NCBI GenBank assembly: GCA_024742875.1
Contig: JANSXP010000010.1
Location: 1 to 64,000 of the forward strand
Origin: Planctomycetaceae bacterium
GTDB lineage: Bacteria; Planctomycetota; Planctomycetia; Planctomycetales; Planctomycetaceae
Reading direction: 5' to 3'
Length of the DNA stretch: 64,000 bases
Part shown: positions 8,581 through 16,103 of the stretch, piece after piece
How the letters are laid out: the number at the start of each line of letters is the position of its first letter
How positions within the stretch are numbered: the first letter of the stretch is position 1
Made by a program: the position numbers and the translations under genes
Notes under the pieces: model-generated
The model's input: the letters and a program-made list of their open reading frames with translations, nothing else
Told to the model about the DNA's origin: nothing
The model's database searches: none

Positions 8581-9701
8581 CAATTCGTGTGATGCATTGT
8601 GTCAGAAGCCTCGCCGACGTCGACGGGGGGCCCGCTCGCTCCGTGCCGTCACTCGCTCAGGCCGTCGCCGATGCGGGATGTGATGTGACAATCTGGACGG
8701 CCGTGCCTCCCCGGATTGACGTGGATCGCTACCCGTCTGTGCGGTTTGTGTGTGGTGAACTGGAGGGCCTGCTCAAAGATGGTCCTGTTCCCGATCTTCT
8801 GCACGACCACGGCGTTTGGCTGCGAAACAATCATGAAGTCGCCAGAGCGAGCCGGCGGCACCGGATTCGCCGTATCGTGACGCCTCGCGGGATGCTCCAG
8901 CCATGGTGTCTGCGACACCACCGTGTCCGCAAGTCCGTTGCCTGGCACCTGTACCAGAATCGTGATCTGAAATCGGCTGATGCCCTGCACGCGACGTCAA
9001 CAGCCGAAGCGGAGCAGTTTCGTCGTCTGGGATTCCAACAGCCGACACTTTGCATCCCCAACGGAGTTCAGTTTCCGACCGCTTCCTCCTGTGTACCGAA
9101 GGCCAGCGACGATCAACAAGAGGCGCTGTTCCTGTCACGCATTCATCCCAAAAAGGGAATCGATCTGCTGCTGCAGGCCTGGGCACGCCTGAGGCCTGCC
9201 GGCTGGAGGCTGAGGATCGTCGGCAATGACGAGGACGGATATCGCTCCGTCATCGAGGCCATGGCCCGCCGGCTGGGCATTGACGAGCAGGTGGTCATCG
9301 AAGGCCCCGCTTTTGGGGAGGAGAAATGGGAGCGAATGTCTCAGGCTTCGCTGTTCGTCCTGCCGTCGCATTCCGAGAATTTTGGGATCGTGGTGGCCGA
9401 ATCCCTGGCGGCTGGGACCCCTGTGGTGACGACAACGGAGACCCCATGGACCGGTCTGCGAGATCGACAGGCGGGCTGGTGTGTGGGAGTGGACATTGAG
9501 AACATTGCCCGCGCTCTTGCTGAGGCGACCAGTACCCCGCCCGCAGTGCTGGCTGCGATGGGGCAGCGTGGACGGGACTGGGTCCGTGAGGAATTCAGCT
9601 GGGAGCTAATCGGCCGTCGTATGCAGACCGCTTACGAGAGTCTTCTGGAATCTTCGGCTAGGGGGCAGATGGGTATTCCAACCGAACGGGAGGCTGCATG
9701 A
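8577..9701 (+). CDS. GT4 glycosyltransferase
   Basis: A 374-residue GT-B enzyme. The N-terminal block VDGGPARSVPSLAQAV is a frequent GT4 signature. LHDHGVWLRNNH and TPRGMLQPW line the acceptor cleft. The C-terminal domain has FLSRIHPKKGIDLLLQAW, LRIVGNDEDGY and HSENFGIVVAESLAAGTPVV, which holds the EX7E glutamates. Its ATG overlaps the previous TGA by 4 bp and its own stop overlaps the next ATG by 4 bp. These overlaps suggest strict coupling of polymerase, GT4 and acetyltransferase. It ends EREAA. Confidence 0.88.
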   Translation: MTIRVMHCVRSLADVDGGPARSVPSLAQAVADAGCDVTIWTAVPPRIDVDRYPSVRFVCGELEGLLKDGPVPDLLHDHGVWLRNNHEVARASRRHRIRRIVTPRGMLQPWCLRHHRVRKSVAWHLYQNRDLKSADALHATSTAEAEQFRRLGFQQPTLCIPNGVQFPTASSCVPKASDDQQEALFLSRIHPKKGIDLLLQAWARLRPAGWRLRIVGNDEDGYRSVIEAMARRLGIDEQVVIEGPAFGEEKWERMSQASLFVLPSHSENFGIVVAESLAAGTPVVTTTETPWTGLRDRQAGWCVGVDIENIARALAEATSTPPAVLAAMGQRGRDWVREEFSWELIGRRMQTAYESLLESSARGQMGIPTEREAA

Positions 9702-10306
9702 GCCACTCACCACTGAAGATTCACACCAGCAAACAGGATTGCCCGAGTCCGCATTCCACAGCGAATAAAGTGGGGCGTGTGTTGTGGGCGACTGTTCGAT
9801 GGCTGCTGTTTCGCCCCTCCCCGCGAATTTTCTACGGCTGGCGGCGTCTGCTGCTGCGGTTGTTTGGTGCCTCTGTGGGCCGCAACGCACGGATTGCTCC
9901 GTCGGTGCGTATCTGGGCCCCGTGGAATCTGACGATCGGTGACGAAGTCTCCATCTCGCACGACGTCGACTGCTACTGTGTGGATCGCCTTGTGATTGGC
10001 GACAACGCCACGGTATCACAATACGCCATGCTGTGTACGGCTTCGCACGATGTGACAGATCCGGGAATGAAACTCATTTCCTCACCGATCACGCTGGAAT
10101 CGCAGTCGTGGATCTGCGCGGGCGCATTTGTTGGCCCCGGTGTCACAGTCGGAGCCGGTGCGGTGCTTGGTGCCAAAGCCGTGCTCATGAAGTCTGTGGC
10201 AGCATGGACCATTCATGGCGGCAATCCTGCTCGTTTCCTGAAACCGCGAGAGGTGGTCCGGCAGTTCAACGACGAGACGTCCCTGCCTGCCCGGTATGCT
10301 TCCTGA
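9698..10306 (+). CDS. WcaF-like left-handed beta-helix O-acetyltransferase
   Basis: A 202-residue acyl-CoA/acetyl-CoA acyltransferase with hexapeptide repeats. A basic amphipathic region (FYGWRRLLLRLFGASVGRN) leads into the beta-helix repeats. The helix contains TIGDEVSISHDVDCYC, a central ASHDV catalytic His, and SWICAGAFVGPGVTVGAGAV at the end. This arrangement matches colanic-acid-type acetyltransferases (WcaF/maltose acetyltransferase family). It is the last gene of the plus-strand operon and is coupled to the GT4 by an ATGA overlap. It is followed 37 bp later by a strong terminator. It probably acetylates a glycan residue. Confidence 0.85.
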   Translation: MSHSPLKIHTSKQDCPSPHSTANKVGRVLWATVRWLLFRPSPRIFYGWRRLLLRLFGASVGRNARIAPSVRIWAPWNLTIGDEVSISHDVDCYCVDRLVIGDNATVSQYAMLCTASHDVTDPGMKLISSPITLESQSWICAGAFVGPGVTVGAGAVLGAKAVLMKSVAAWTIHGGNPARFLKPREVVRQFNDETSLPARYAS

Positions 10307-10343
10307 TCGGCTGTCGCTGACATATGACACAGCGCTATGACGC

Positions 10344-10373
10344 AGGCCGCACCCTTCGAGTGCGGCCTTTTTT
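10344..10373 (+). terminator. Intrinsic terminator of the polysaccharide operon
   Basis: A 9-bp perfect stem (AGGCCGCAC with GTGCGGCCT) closes a 7-nt loop and is followed by six T. It lies 37 bp after the acetyltransferase stop. The T-run is on the plus strand only, so it does not serve the convergent GT2 gene that ends at 10419. Confidence 0.9.
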
Positions 10374-10418
10374 ATGCGCGGGTGTCTGCCTTCGGGGACG
10401 TGCCGCAGGAAGCCGGTT

Positions 10419-11372
10419 TCAGGCCGCCCGACGACCGGACGACACGGCTGGTGGCGTGGTGGTTGGCAGCGGCAGCGTGGCGGTCGCGGGTGTCTGCGGT
10501 CGTTCGCTGGTCACAGTGGCGAGTCGCCGCTGATGAAGTTTGGCGTGCACGTCAGAAATGTACTGGGCGCGGATACGGCAGGCAATCAGGCCCGCGCGAC
10601 CCTCCAGAAAGCCCATCCGCAGCACGTAGTGATTGAAGAACCAAACCCAGTGCTCCAGCGGCAGGCGGCAAACCAGCTGCTTCAGAAAGCGTCGGCGTTC
10701 CTGAGCGTTGCCAAACAGGCGTGGGCGGATGGTTTCTTCTCCCCATTCACCGTGATCGAAGTAGCGGGCCCGCACGGCCGCTTCCCAGTCAGAGTAATTG
10801 TTATGCCGCGCGAGATACGCATTGAGCCCCTTGAAGTCCTCATGAATCAGAGGTGTGGCGAGCTGGCCCACGCTGCCGTCCACCACGACGCGCTCGTGGA
10901 CTTCCATGTCCATCCCACCGGGATTCTCGTCCATGATGTGCTCAAAATGAGCAGTGCCGGTCTGAAACAGCAGGACGGCAGTATGAGAAAAGCCTCCGTA
11001 ACGGAATCTGCGGCCCAGAAAGTGAAACCCTTTTCGAATCATGTAGCCCGCTTTGGGGTGTGGATCAGAGACCGCTGCTTCAATTTCCTGCAGCAGTTCT
11101 GCAGGCACCACTTCATCGGCGTCCAGCAGCAGCACCCATGGCGTGCTGATGTCAACATTGTCCAGGGCCCACTGACGTTTCTTGGGGTAGCCGCCATGGT
11201 ATTCAAACTGCCAGACTTCCGCACCACATTCTTCCGCGATCCGGGATGTGTCGTCTGTGCTGCCGCTGTCGACAACGACGATTCGTTCCATGCAGCTGAC
11301 TGCCTGCAGGCAGCGCGCAATGTTGGGAGCTTCATTTCTGACCGCGATAACCACGGTGACAGGCAGAGTCAT
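10419..11372 (-). CDS. GT2 glycosyltransferase, WaaE/KdtX-like
   Basis: A 317-residue GT2 enzyme. VTVVIAVRNEAPNIARCL starts the fold, then VVVDSGSTDDTS, the block YPKKRQWALD and LLLDADEV (DxD). In the second half, DENPGGMDMEVHERVVVDG, PLIHEDFKGLNAYLARHNNYS and a membrane-proximal WFFNHYVLRMGFLEG segment are characteristic of the WaaE/KdtX group, which adds sugars to LPS-core-like acceptors. It converges on the main operon and is transcribed alone from the 11373-11738 region. It ends GRRAA, sharing the Ala-Ala terminus although on the other strand. Confidence 0.85.
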   Translation of the reverse strand: MTLPVTVVIAVRNEAPNIARCLQAVSCMERIVVVDSGSTDDTSRIAEECGAEVWQFEYHGGYPKKRQWALDNVDISTPWVLLLDADEVVPAELLQEIEAAVSDPHPKAGYMIRKGFHFLGRRFRYGGFSHTAVLLFQTGTAHFEHIMDENPGGMDMEVHERVVVDGSVGQLATPLIHEDFKGLNAYLARHNNYSDWEAAVRARYFDHGEWGEETIRPRLFGNAQERRRFLKQLVCRLPLEHWVWFFNHYVLRMGFLEGRAGLIACRIRAQYISDVHAKLHQRRLATVTSERPQTPATATLPLPTTTPPAVSSGRRAA

Positions 11373-11738
11373 GGCAGGACCAGGTGAGAAGTCTGGCGAA
11401 AGAGAGAGGGGCGAATGCCGGTGAGACCCCTATCGTGGCACAGTCGGCAGATTCACGATAGGTCAATTGCCGACGGCGAGCACACTGGCAAACGTGTACA
11501 TGAGCGATTCCCGGCGGGCAGCAGTCCGACCGTGATCCGGCAGTTTCTGCCGGATCACGAAAGCCGCCGATCGAATCCTGCAGGTGACAGTTCGGTGGTC
11601 ATGAACCAATTCAACTACCCATCCGAATAGGTCGATAGTTCATGTGGACTGGCGGGACGACGATGTGTCAACATCCCATTAGGAACGGAATTCCATGCCC
11701 TTCAAGGGCAGGCCGCTAAACTAAAAGGACTTAGAAAA
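11373..11738. promoter_or_regulatory. Divergent intergenic region between the GT2 gene and the first CRVW/APP paralogue
   Basis: 366 bp with no convincing gene; it must hold the promoters of both divergent genes. It contains a 13-bp perfect inverted repeat (11531-11559), a smaller GATGT/ACATC hairpin (11662-11675) and a TGCCCTT-C-AAGGGCA hairpin (11696-11710), the last just before the AAAAGGA ribosome site of the first paralogue. I could not assign promoter boxes with confidence. Confidence 0.5.
11531..11559. repeat. 13-bp perfect inverted repeat (3-nt spacer)
   Basis: CGTGATCCGGCAG, TTT, then its exact reverse complement. No T-run follows on either strand, so it is not a standard intrinsic terminator. 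It lies about 180 bp upstream of the first paralogue. A related repeat with the same outer bases (CGTGATC...GATCACG) precedes the second paralogue at 12358. It may be an operator or an mRNA leader hairpin. Confidence 0.7.
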
Positions 11739-12260
11739 ATGCGAACGCAATTGGTCTGGACGTTAATCATCTCGATGACGTTCCTGCCCGCCCAGGCGGT
11801 TTACGGCGGGCCTTCGACGAATCAGTCGGAGCAGACTGTCCGTCTGAAGAATGTTGAACTGAGTGAAACCGGAACGGTTCAGGGACGCCTGCTGGATGCT
11901 GCCGGCAAGCCGATGGCTGGCAAGGAAATCGAAATTCGAACCAGGAACTCTGCCCAAAAGCAGACGACAGATGCACGGGGTCAGTTCACCGTGAAGTCAG
12001 AGCAGGGTTGCAGCTGTGCAATCTTCGTTGACAAAAAAGCCTACGCGTGCCGCGTATGGAAAAAAGGCACGGCACCACCGAAGTCACTGACTTCGTTTGG
12101 AATCGTGCATCACGAAGGTGCAGTGGTTCGCGGCCAGTATGATGACGAAGAAGGCATCATCGGCGGCGTCAGCAACGGACAGTTGCTGGGACTTGGCCTG
12201 CTGGCCGGTGCAATTGTCGCGATCGTGATCGCAGCCAATAACGATGATGATGGAAGCTAA
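11739..12260 (+). CDS. CRVW/APP family secreted protein, copy 1 (carboxypeptidase-regulatory-like fold)
   Basis: A 173-residue protein with a signal peptide (cleavage probably after residue 20-23, LPAQA/VYGG). A domain of about 80 residues follows (VRLKNVELSETGTVQGRLLD, GKPMAGKEIEI, TTDARGQFTV), resembling transthyretin-like/carboxypeptidase regulatory domains. Next come the family hallmark YACRVWKKGTAPP and then VVRGQ. The C-terminus is a Gly-rich hydrophobic helix ending in NNDDDGS. ATG 11739 follows AAAAGGACTTAGAAAA. It is the first of three tandem paralogues (fourth at 46789), each with its own terminator. Function unknown; a surface or periplasmic location is inferred. Confidence 0.85.
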   Translation: MRTQLVWTLIISMTFLPAQAVYGGPSTNQSEQTVRLKNVELSETGTVQGRLLDAAGKPMAGKEIEIRTRNSAQKQTTDARGQFTVKSEQGCSCAIFVDKKAYACRVWKKGTAPPKSLTSFGIVHHEGAVVRGQYDDEEGIIGGVSNGQLLGLGLLAGAIVAIVIAANNDDDGS

Positions 12261-12283
12261 CTAAGCTTCGATGTATCAGATTC

Positions 12284-12320
12284 AAGCCCCCGAAGCGTTC
12301 GCCGCTTGGGGGCTTTTTTT
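12284..12320 (+). terminator. Intrinsic terminator after paralogue 1
   Basis: AAGCCCCC-G-AAGC pairs with GCTT-GGGGGCTT around a short loop, followed by seven T. It lies 24 bp after the stop of copy 1 and separates it transcriptionally from copy 2. Confidence 0.92.
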
Positions 12321-12357
12321 GTGCGCAACTGGTATAGCCGGCAGAGATGGCAGCACT

Positions 12358-12380
12358 CGTGATCTGACCGGCAGATCACG
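12358..12380. repeat. 9-bp inverted repeat upstream of paralogue 2
   Basis: CGTGATCTG, ACCGG, CAGATCACG: perfect arms, no T-run. It lies 86 bp before the start of copy 2, and its outer arms match those of the repeat at 11531-11559. A direct GACAGTCTC repeat follows near 12418-12440. A shared regulatory site for the two paralogues is a guess. Confidence 0.55.
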
Positions 12381-12465
12381 CCGAACCTTCAGAAGAATGA
12401 CTGGACGCATGACGAAGACAGTCTCGGGGAGACAGTCTCTGGTCAATCATTAGGAGTCGCGAGTC

Positions 12466-13011
12466 ATGCGCGCCGTCGTCGTTGGGGTCCTTATCCCCGC
12501 TCTGGTCCTGTCGAACACACTGGCTGCGGATGATGCCCTGTCGGGCCCCGCACCTGTTCGACGCGTGGAACGTCCACTGGAATGGAAAAACGTATCTCTG
12601 GACAATGCTGGTCGTCTGTCAGGTCAGGTGGTCAATAAGACGGGGCAGCCCATCGTTGAGGCAGAATTGCTGGTCGAACAACAGGGAGCCACTCAGGTTG
12701 TCAAATCAGCCTCAGACGGTCGTTTTGCTGTCTCCGGACTCAGGTCCGGGCCATGCGTGATTCGCATGGGAGAGGAGACATTCGCGTGCCGCGTGTGGGA
12801 ACAGAAAATCGCGCCCCCCGGCTCGCTCAGAACGCTGGCCGTGGTCAGCCAGACTGACATCGTTCGTGGAAATTTGCTGCCCCCACTGCCTCTGATTCAG
12901 CCAGGGCACGGTATTCTCGGCGGCAATCATTTTGGTCTCGTCCTGCTGGGCCTTGGCGGAGCGGCCATTGCGATCGGTGCTTCTCAGGATGACAACGACA
13001 ACGCCAGCTAG
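12466..13011 (+). CDS. CRVW/APP family secreted protein, copy 2
   Basis: 181 residues. The signal peptide MRAVVVGVLIPALVLSNTLA is followed by ADD. The same order as copy 1 is kept: WKNVSLDNAGRLSGQVV, GQPIVEAELLV, SDGRFAVSGLRSG, then FACRVWEQKIAPP, DIVRGN, a Gly/Ala helix and the acidic tail DDNDNAS. ATG 12466 has a clear ribosome site (AGGAGTCGCGAGTC). Sequence divergence from copies 1 and 3 is large outside the motifs, so the duplication is old or the family evolves quickly. It is flanked by terminators on both sides, so it is probably monocistronic. Function unknown. Confidence 0.85.
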   Translation: MRAVVVGVLIPALVLSNTLAADDALSGPAPVRRVERPLEWKNVSLDNAGRLSGQVVNKTGQPIVEAELLVEQQGATQVVKSASDGRFAVSGLRSGPCVIRMGEETFACRVWEQKIAPPGSLRTLAVVSQTDIVRGNLLPPLPLIQPGHGILGGNHFGLVLLGLGGAAIAIGASQDDNDNAS

Positions 13012-13080
13012 GCGACAGCCGTCGGCTGAAGGTGTCTCCCGGACGTGCGACCACTCCCAGGGGACTTTGAGCACTCACTG

Positions 13081-13119
13081 ACCCCGCTACCGGTTTTTCC
13101 CCGGTGGCGGGGTTTCTTT
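13081..13119 (+). terminator. Intrinsic terminator after paralogue 2
   Basis: ACCCCGC-T-ACCGG pairs with CCGGT-G-GCGGGGT around a T-rich loop, followed by TTCTTTG. It is placed 69 bp after the copy 2 stop. Confidence 0.85.
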
Positions 13120-13263
13120 GTGGTTATCCAGTTTGCCTGACCATTATGGCCGCCGGCATTTGGATTCGTTCGCCGGCCCACTGCCTCCCTGATTTCAGTC
13201 AGCATGTTCACCCTGACGAATTTTCGAACGGACAATCAATCATTCGTCGAAAGGAATCGAACG

Positions 13264-13791
13264 ATGCGCACTCACTTGACGTGGATGCTGGTGGCCATTC
13301 TGGTAGCCGCCCCGCAGACCACCATGGCCGTTGAGCAGACTGAGCGGGTCTCACTGTCCAACATTGAACTCACCACAGCAGGCACACTGCAGGGCCTGCT
13401 TGTCACAGCCGACGGACGGCCAATCGCAGGCGAGTCAGTTCGCATTCATGCGCAGTCTGACCTGAAATCTGTGCAGCACCAGGTGACCACAGATCGCAAC
13501 GGCCGATTTCAGGTCTCCGGACTTCGAACCGGCACACTGGTTGTGAGTGTGCAGGACAAGAGCTACGCCTGCCGTGTCTGGTCGGCCGGTATCGCTCCCC
13601 CCAATGCGGTGAAGACAGCCGCCTTTGTAACGGGTGAACGCGTTGTGCGCGGGCAGGACGGTCGTCGATTTGGCATCATGGACCGAATCTACTCGCTCTC
13701 CACCCGGCAGAAAGTGTGTCTGGGACTGATCGTTGCTGCGGCCGTCGCCATTCCGATCGCCCTGGACGACGACAACGACAACGCCAGCTAA
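13264..13791 (+). CDS. CRVW/APP family secreted protein, copy 3
   Basis: 175 residues from ATG 13264, which follows AAAGGAATCGAACG; an earlier ATG at 13204 would place a polar extension before the signal peptide. The N-terminus MRTHLTWMLVAILVAAPQTT parallels copy 1 (MRTQLVWTLIISMTFLPAQ). Then come VSLSNIELTTAGTLQGLLV, GRPIAGESVRIH, TTDRNGRFQVSGLRTG, YACRVWSAGIAPP, VVRGQ, a hydrophobic helix and DDDNDNAS. The last eight residues nearly equal those of copy 2. It has its own terminator. Function unknown; the regular spacing of motifs supports one shared fold across the family. Confidence 0.86.
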   Translation: MRTHLTWMLVAILVAAPQTTMAVEQTERVSLSNIELTTAGTLQGLLVTADGRPIAGESVRIHAQSDLKSVQHQVTTDRNGRFQVSGLRTGTLVVSVQDKSYACRVWSAGIAPPNAVKTAAFVTGERVVRGQDGRRFGIMDRIYSLSTRQKVCLGLIVAAAVAIPIALDDDNDNAS

Positions 13792-13820
13792 CGACAATTT
13801 TTGACGAGGTGATTGAGATC

Positions 13821-13855
13821 AGCCGTCTGTGCCACAGGTGCCGACGGCTTTTTTG
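13821..13855 (+). terminator. Intrinsic terminator after paralogue 3
   Basis: AGCCGTC pairs with GACGGCT, with a 15-nt loop that can pair further (CTGTG with CACAG). Six T follow. It lies 29 bp after the copy 3 stop. Confidence 0.85.
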
Positions 13856-13951
13856 TGCGCTGTGACCAGACCTCGGAATGGAGAGTGTCTACACAGACGG
13901 TCCGACGGCGTTATGATGGAGAAAATCACATCCCATTACTGAAGGGCCTCC

Positions 13952-14692
13952 ATGATCAAGATCACGACTGCGACCATCTTCACTCTGCTTCTCGCTGCCA
14001 GCCCGACCCTGGCTGATGACAGTGCCGCCCCCCCCGAACCAGACGGCATGCAATCCATTTTCAATGGAAAGGACCTGGATGGCTGGGATGGCGATTCCCG
14101 ATTGTGGAGTGTCCGTGATGGCGTGATTCACGGTGAAACGACTCCCGAGAATGTGGCCAAAGGCAACACGTTTCTGATCTGGCAGGGCGGGAATACAACA
14201 GATTTTGAACTGCGGCTGTCGTTCCGGCTGAATGCCACAAACAACTCGGGAATTCAGTATCGCTCAAAGCACATCACCGAAGGCAAAGTCCGCAACAAGT
14301 GGGTCCTCAGAGGGTACCAGCACGAAATCCGCAACCAGAACATCCTGCCGAATGTTTCCGGGTTCATCTATGACGAAGGCGGCCGTCGCGGACGCATTAT
14401 TCTCGTGGGGCAAAAGGGGGAATGGAAAGGCAACAAACTGGAAGTAGCGCCTGAGCCGCTGATCTCTGCGAAAGAGTATGAGCAGTTGTTCAAGCTGGAC
14501 GACTGGAATGATGTGGTCATCATCGCCAAAGGAAATCACATCCGGCACTATACCAATGGCCGTCTGGTGATGGACTTTCATGACAGTGATGATCGCGCCC
14601 TGACAACAGGTCGGCTGGGACTTCAGCTGCATGCTGGCAAACCGATGTGGGCGGAGTATCGCAACATTCGCTTTAAAGACCTCTCCCAGTAG
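13952..14692 (+). CDS. Secreted DUF1080 (3-keto-disaccharide hydrolase-like) protein
   Basis: A 246-residue protein with a signal peptide (about 20 residues, ending in TLADD). The beta-jelly-roll DUF1080 domain starts with the hallmark SIFNGKDLDGWDGD. It continues with FRLNATNNSGIQYRSKH and ends near HAGKPMWAEYRNIRFKDL, which is the usual end of the domain. Length is normal for a single-domain member. DUF1080 proteins are greatly expanded in planctomycetes; some hydrolyse 3-keto-glycosides. It has its own promoter region after terminator 3. A role in glycan turnover near this locus is an inference from position. Confidence 0.9.
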   Translation: MIKITTATIFTLLLAASPTLADDSAAPPEPDGMQSIFNGKDLDGWDGDSRLWSVRDGVIHGETTPENVAKGNTFLIWQGGNTTDFELRLSFRLNATNNSGIQYRSKHITEGKVRNKWVLRGYQHEIRNQNILPNVSGFIYDEGGRRGRIILVGQKGEWKGNKLEVAPEPLISAKEYEQLFKLDDWNDVVIIAKGNHIRHYTNGRLVMDFHDSDDRALTTGRLGLQLHAGKPMWAEYRNIRFKDLSQ

Positions 14693-14724
14693 CCATGCGG
14701 TTGGTGTGACAGACAGGGCTTCGG

Positions 14725-14752
14725 CGGCCGTTTGCAATCGGCCGTTTGCAAT
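14725..14752. repeat. Two-copy 14-bp tandem repeat
   Basis: CGGCCGTTTGCAAT occurs twice head to tail, followed by a partial third copy (CGGCTGT). CGGCCG is self-complementary, so the repeat can also fold as a hairpin. It lies between the convergent DUF1080 and GT4 genes. Confidence 0.85.
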
Positions 14753-14941
14753 CGGCTGTCCGCCTGTTGTTAAGCTGTCTTCTCTCCGAGGCAGCCTGAG
14801 GGAGTTGTAGTGAGTCGGGTCGGGCTCAAAGTTGGTCAGACTTTGCCCCGACTGGCTCTGCGATGCTGCCGCTCGTTTCCGGGTAGATATAAGCGGGTAG
14901 ATGCGCCCGAGGATGAACACAGAATCCGTCGATTGCCGGGC

Positions 14942-16099
14942 TTACGCGGCCTCAATGCGTGGGGCGTCTGCCGCTGTGGTTGTCGCGAGACACGCTTCAC
15001 CTTCAGCGACCTGTCGATCCGGGCAAACCGATGCAAGCAGTGCCTGCAGGCTGTTGCGGACCGCCTGTTCACTGAAGTGCTGCCGATACTGATGACTGGC
15101 GGCCCGCCCCTGATCGGCCAGTTTGTCATCGGTGTGACTGAGCAGCCGTGTGACACTCGCCACGATGCTTTCCGGCGAGCCGGCTTCTGCCCAGTTGATC
15201 CCCGTGTGTTCTGCCGCCGCGTCAAGCAGGGACGTCGGATACGCGTCGGACGAGCGGGTGACGACAGGACGGCCACAGGCCATGGCCTGATAGACTTTAT
15301 TGGGGATGACACGAGCCGCCTTGTGAGACGTGCCGAAGATTCCCATCACCGCATGAGAATCTGCGATCGCCGTCTTTAGCTCCGTGTAGGGCACATTGCT
15401 GCGAAATCGGATATGGGTACACCGGGACGCAAGACGGCGACAGCCTGGTGTGAGCGGCCCCTCTCCAATCATCAGCCAGTCGCACTGCGGCATCTGCCTT
15501 GCGGCCGCCACAATATGCTCCGGACCCTGCAGGCCGATATAACTGCCGTAGAACAGGATTCGCCTTCGACAGCCACCCTTCGGGAATGTTGTTGGGTGAA
15601 ACAGGCTTTCTTCGGCCGATACGGGAATCACGTGCAGCCGGTTTGGCTGCACCCGATGAACTGATGCAAACAACTCGGCGTGCCCCCGTGTATCGGCGAC
15701 AACGGCCGTGCTGTTTCGCAGCAGATGGGACTCCCAGTTCAGCAGTCGACGGGCCCCTGCGGAATGTTCCGGAAACTTGCCGCGTTCAAACACCTGCTTG
15801 TCCCAGGCGCTGATGAGTGGGTCAAGGACGACAGGGATCTGATGTCGTGATGCCCACTTCTGCGCTGCGGCCGCATCCCGCTGACGAAAGCAGGGGACCC
15901 ACAACAGATCGGCCGTGGGCACTTTTTGCAGACGCGCCTGCCAATGAGCCGTCTGGCTGAACAGTGGACAGAAGTCCTCAATCTGCCAGCCCAGATACTG
16001 GAACGCTCTGCGGACAATGCGGTCGCGCGAATAGTCACGTCCCGATCGGCTCCACCACAAAACCGTGGGCGGACCAGGATTGCGGGGGACCCCCGTCAT
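14942..16099 (-). CDS. GT4 glycosyltransferase
   Basis: A 385-residue GT-B enzyme. The N-terminal half (TVLWWSRSGRDYSRDRIVRR) carries a DxxxxDR-like opening seen in this subgroup. The C-terminal domain has RILFYGSYIGLQGPEHIV, WLMIGEGPL, and RVIPNKVYQAMACGRPVVTR in place of the usual E-x7-E block. I chose ATG 16099, 4 bp after the methyltransferase stop; the ATG at 16141 would overlap that gene by 38 bp. It is the last gene of the minus-strand group. It ends RIEAA (GCC GCG TAA). Sugar specificity unknown. Confidence 0.82.
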   Translation of the reverse strand: MTGVPRNPGPPTVLWWSRSGRDYSRDRIVRRAFQYLGWQIEDFCPLFSQTAHWQARLQKVPTADLLWVPCFRQRDAAAAQKWASRHQIPVVLDPLISAWDKQVFERGKFPEHSAGARRLLNWESHLLRNSTAVVADTRGHAELFASVHRVQPNRLHVIPVSAEESLFHPTTFPKGGCRRRILFYGSYIGLQGPEHIVAAARQMPQCDWLMIGEGPLTPGCRRLASRCTHIRFRSNVPYTELKTAIADSHAVMGIFGTSHKAARVIPNKVYQAMACGRPVVTRSSDAYPTSLLDAAAEHTGINWAEAGSPESIVASVTRLLSHTDDKLADQGRAASHQYRQHFSEQAVRNSLQALLASVCPDRQVAEGEACLATTTAADAPRIEAA

Positions 16100-16103
16100 C
16101 AGA

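Noticed and set aside
10374-11387. 337-residue open frame on the plus strand
   Set aside because: Fully antisense to the WaaE/KdtX-like GT2, which has all family motifs.
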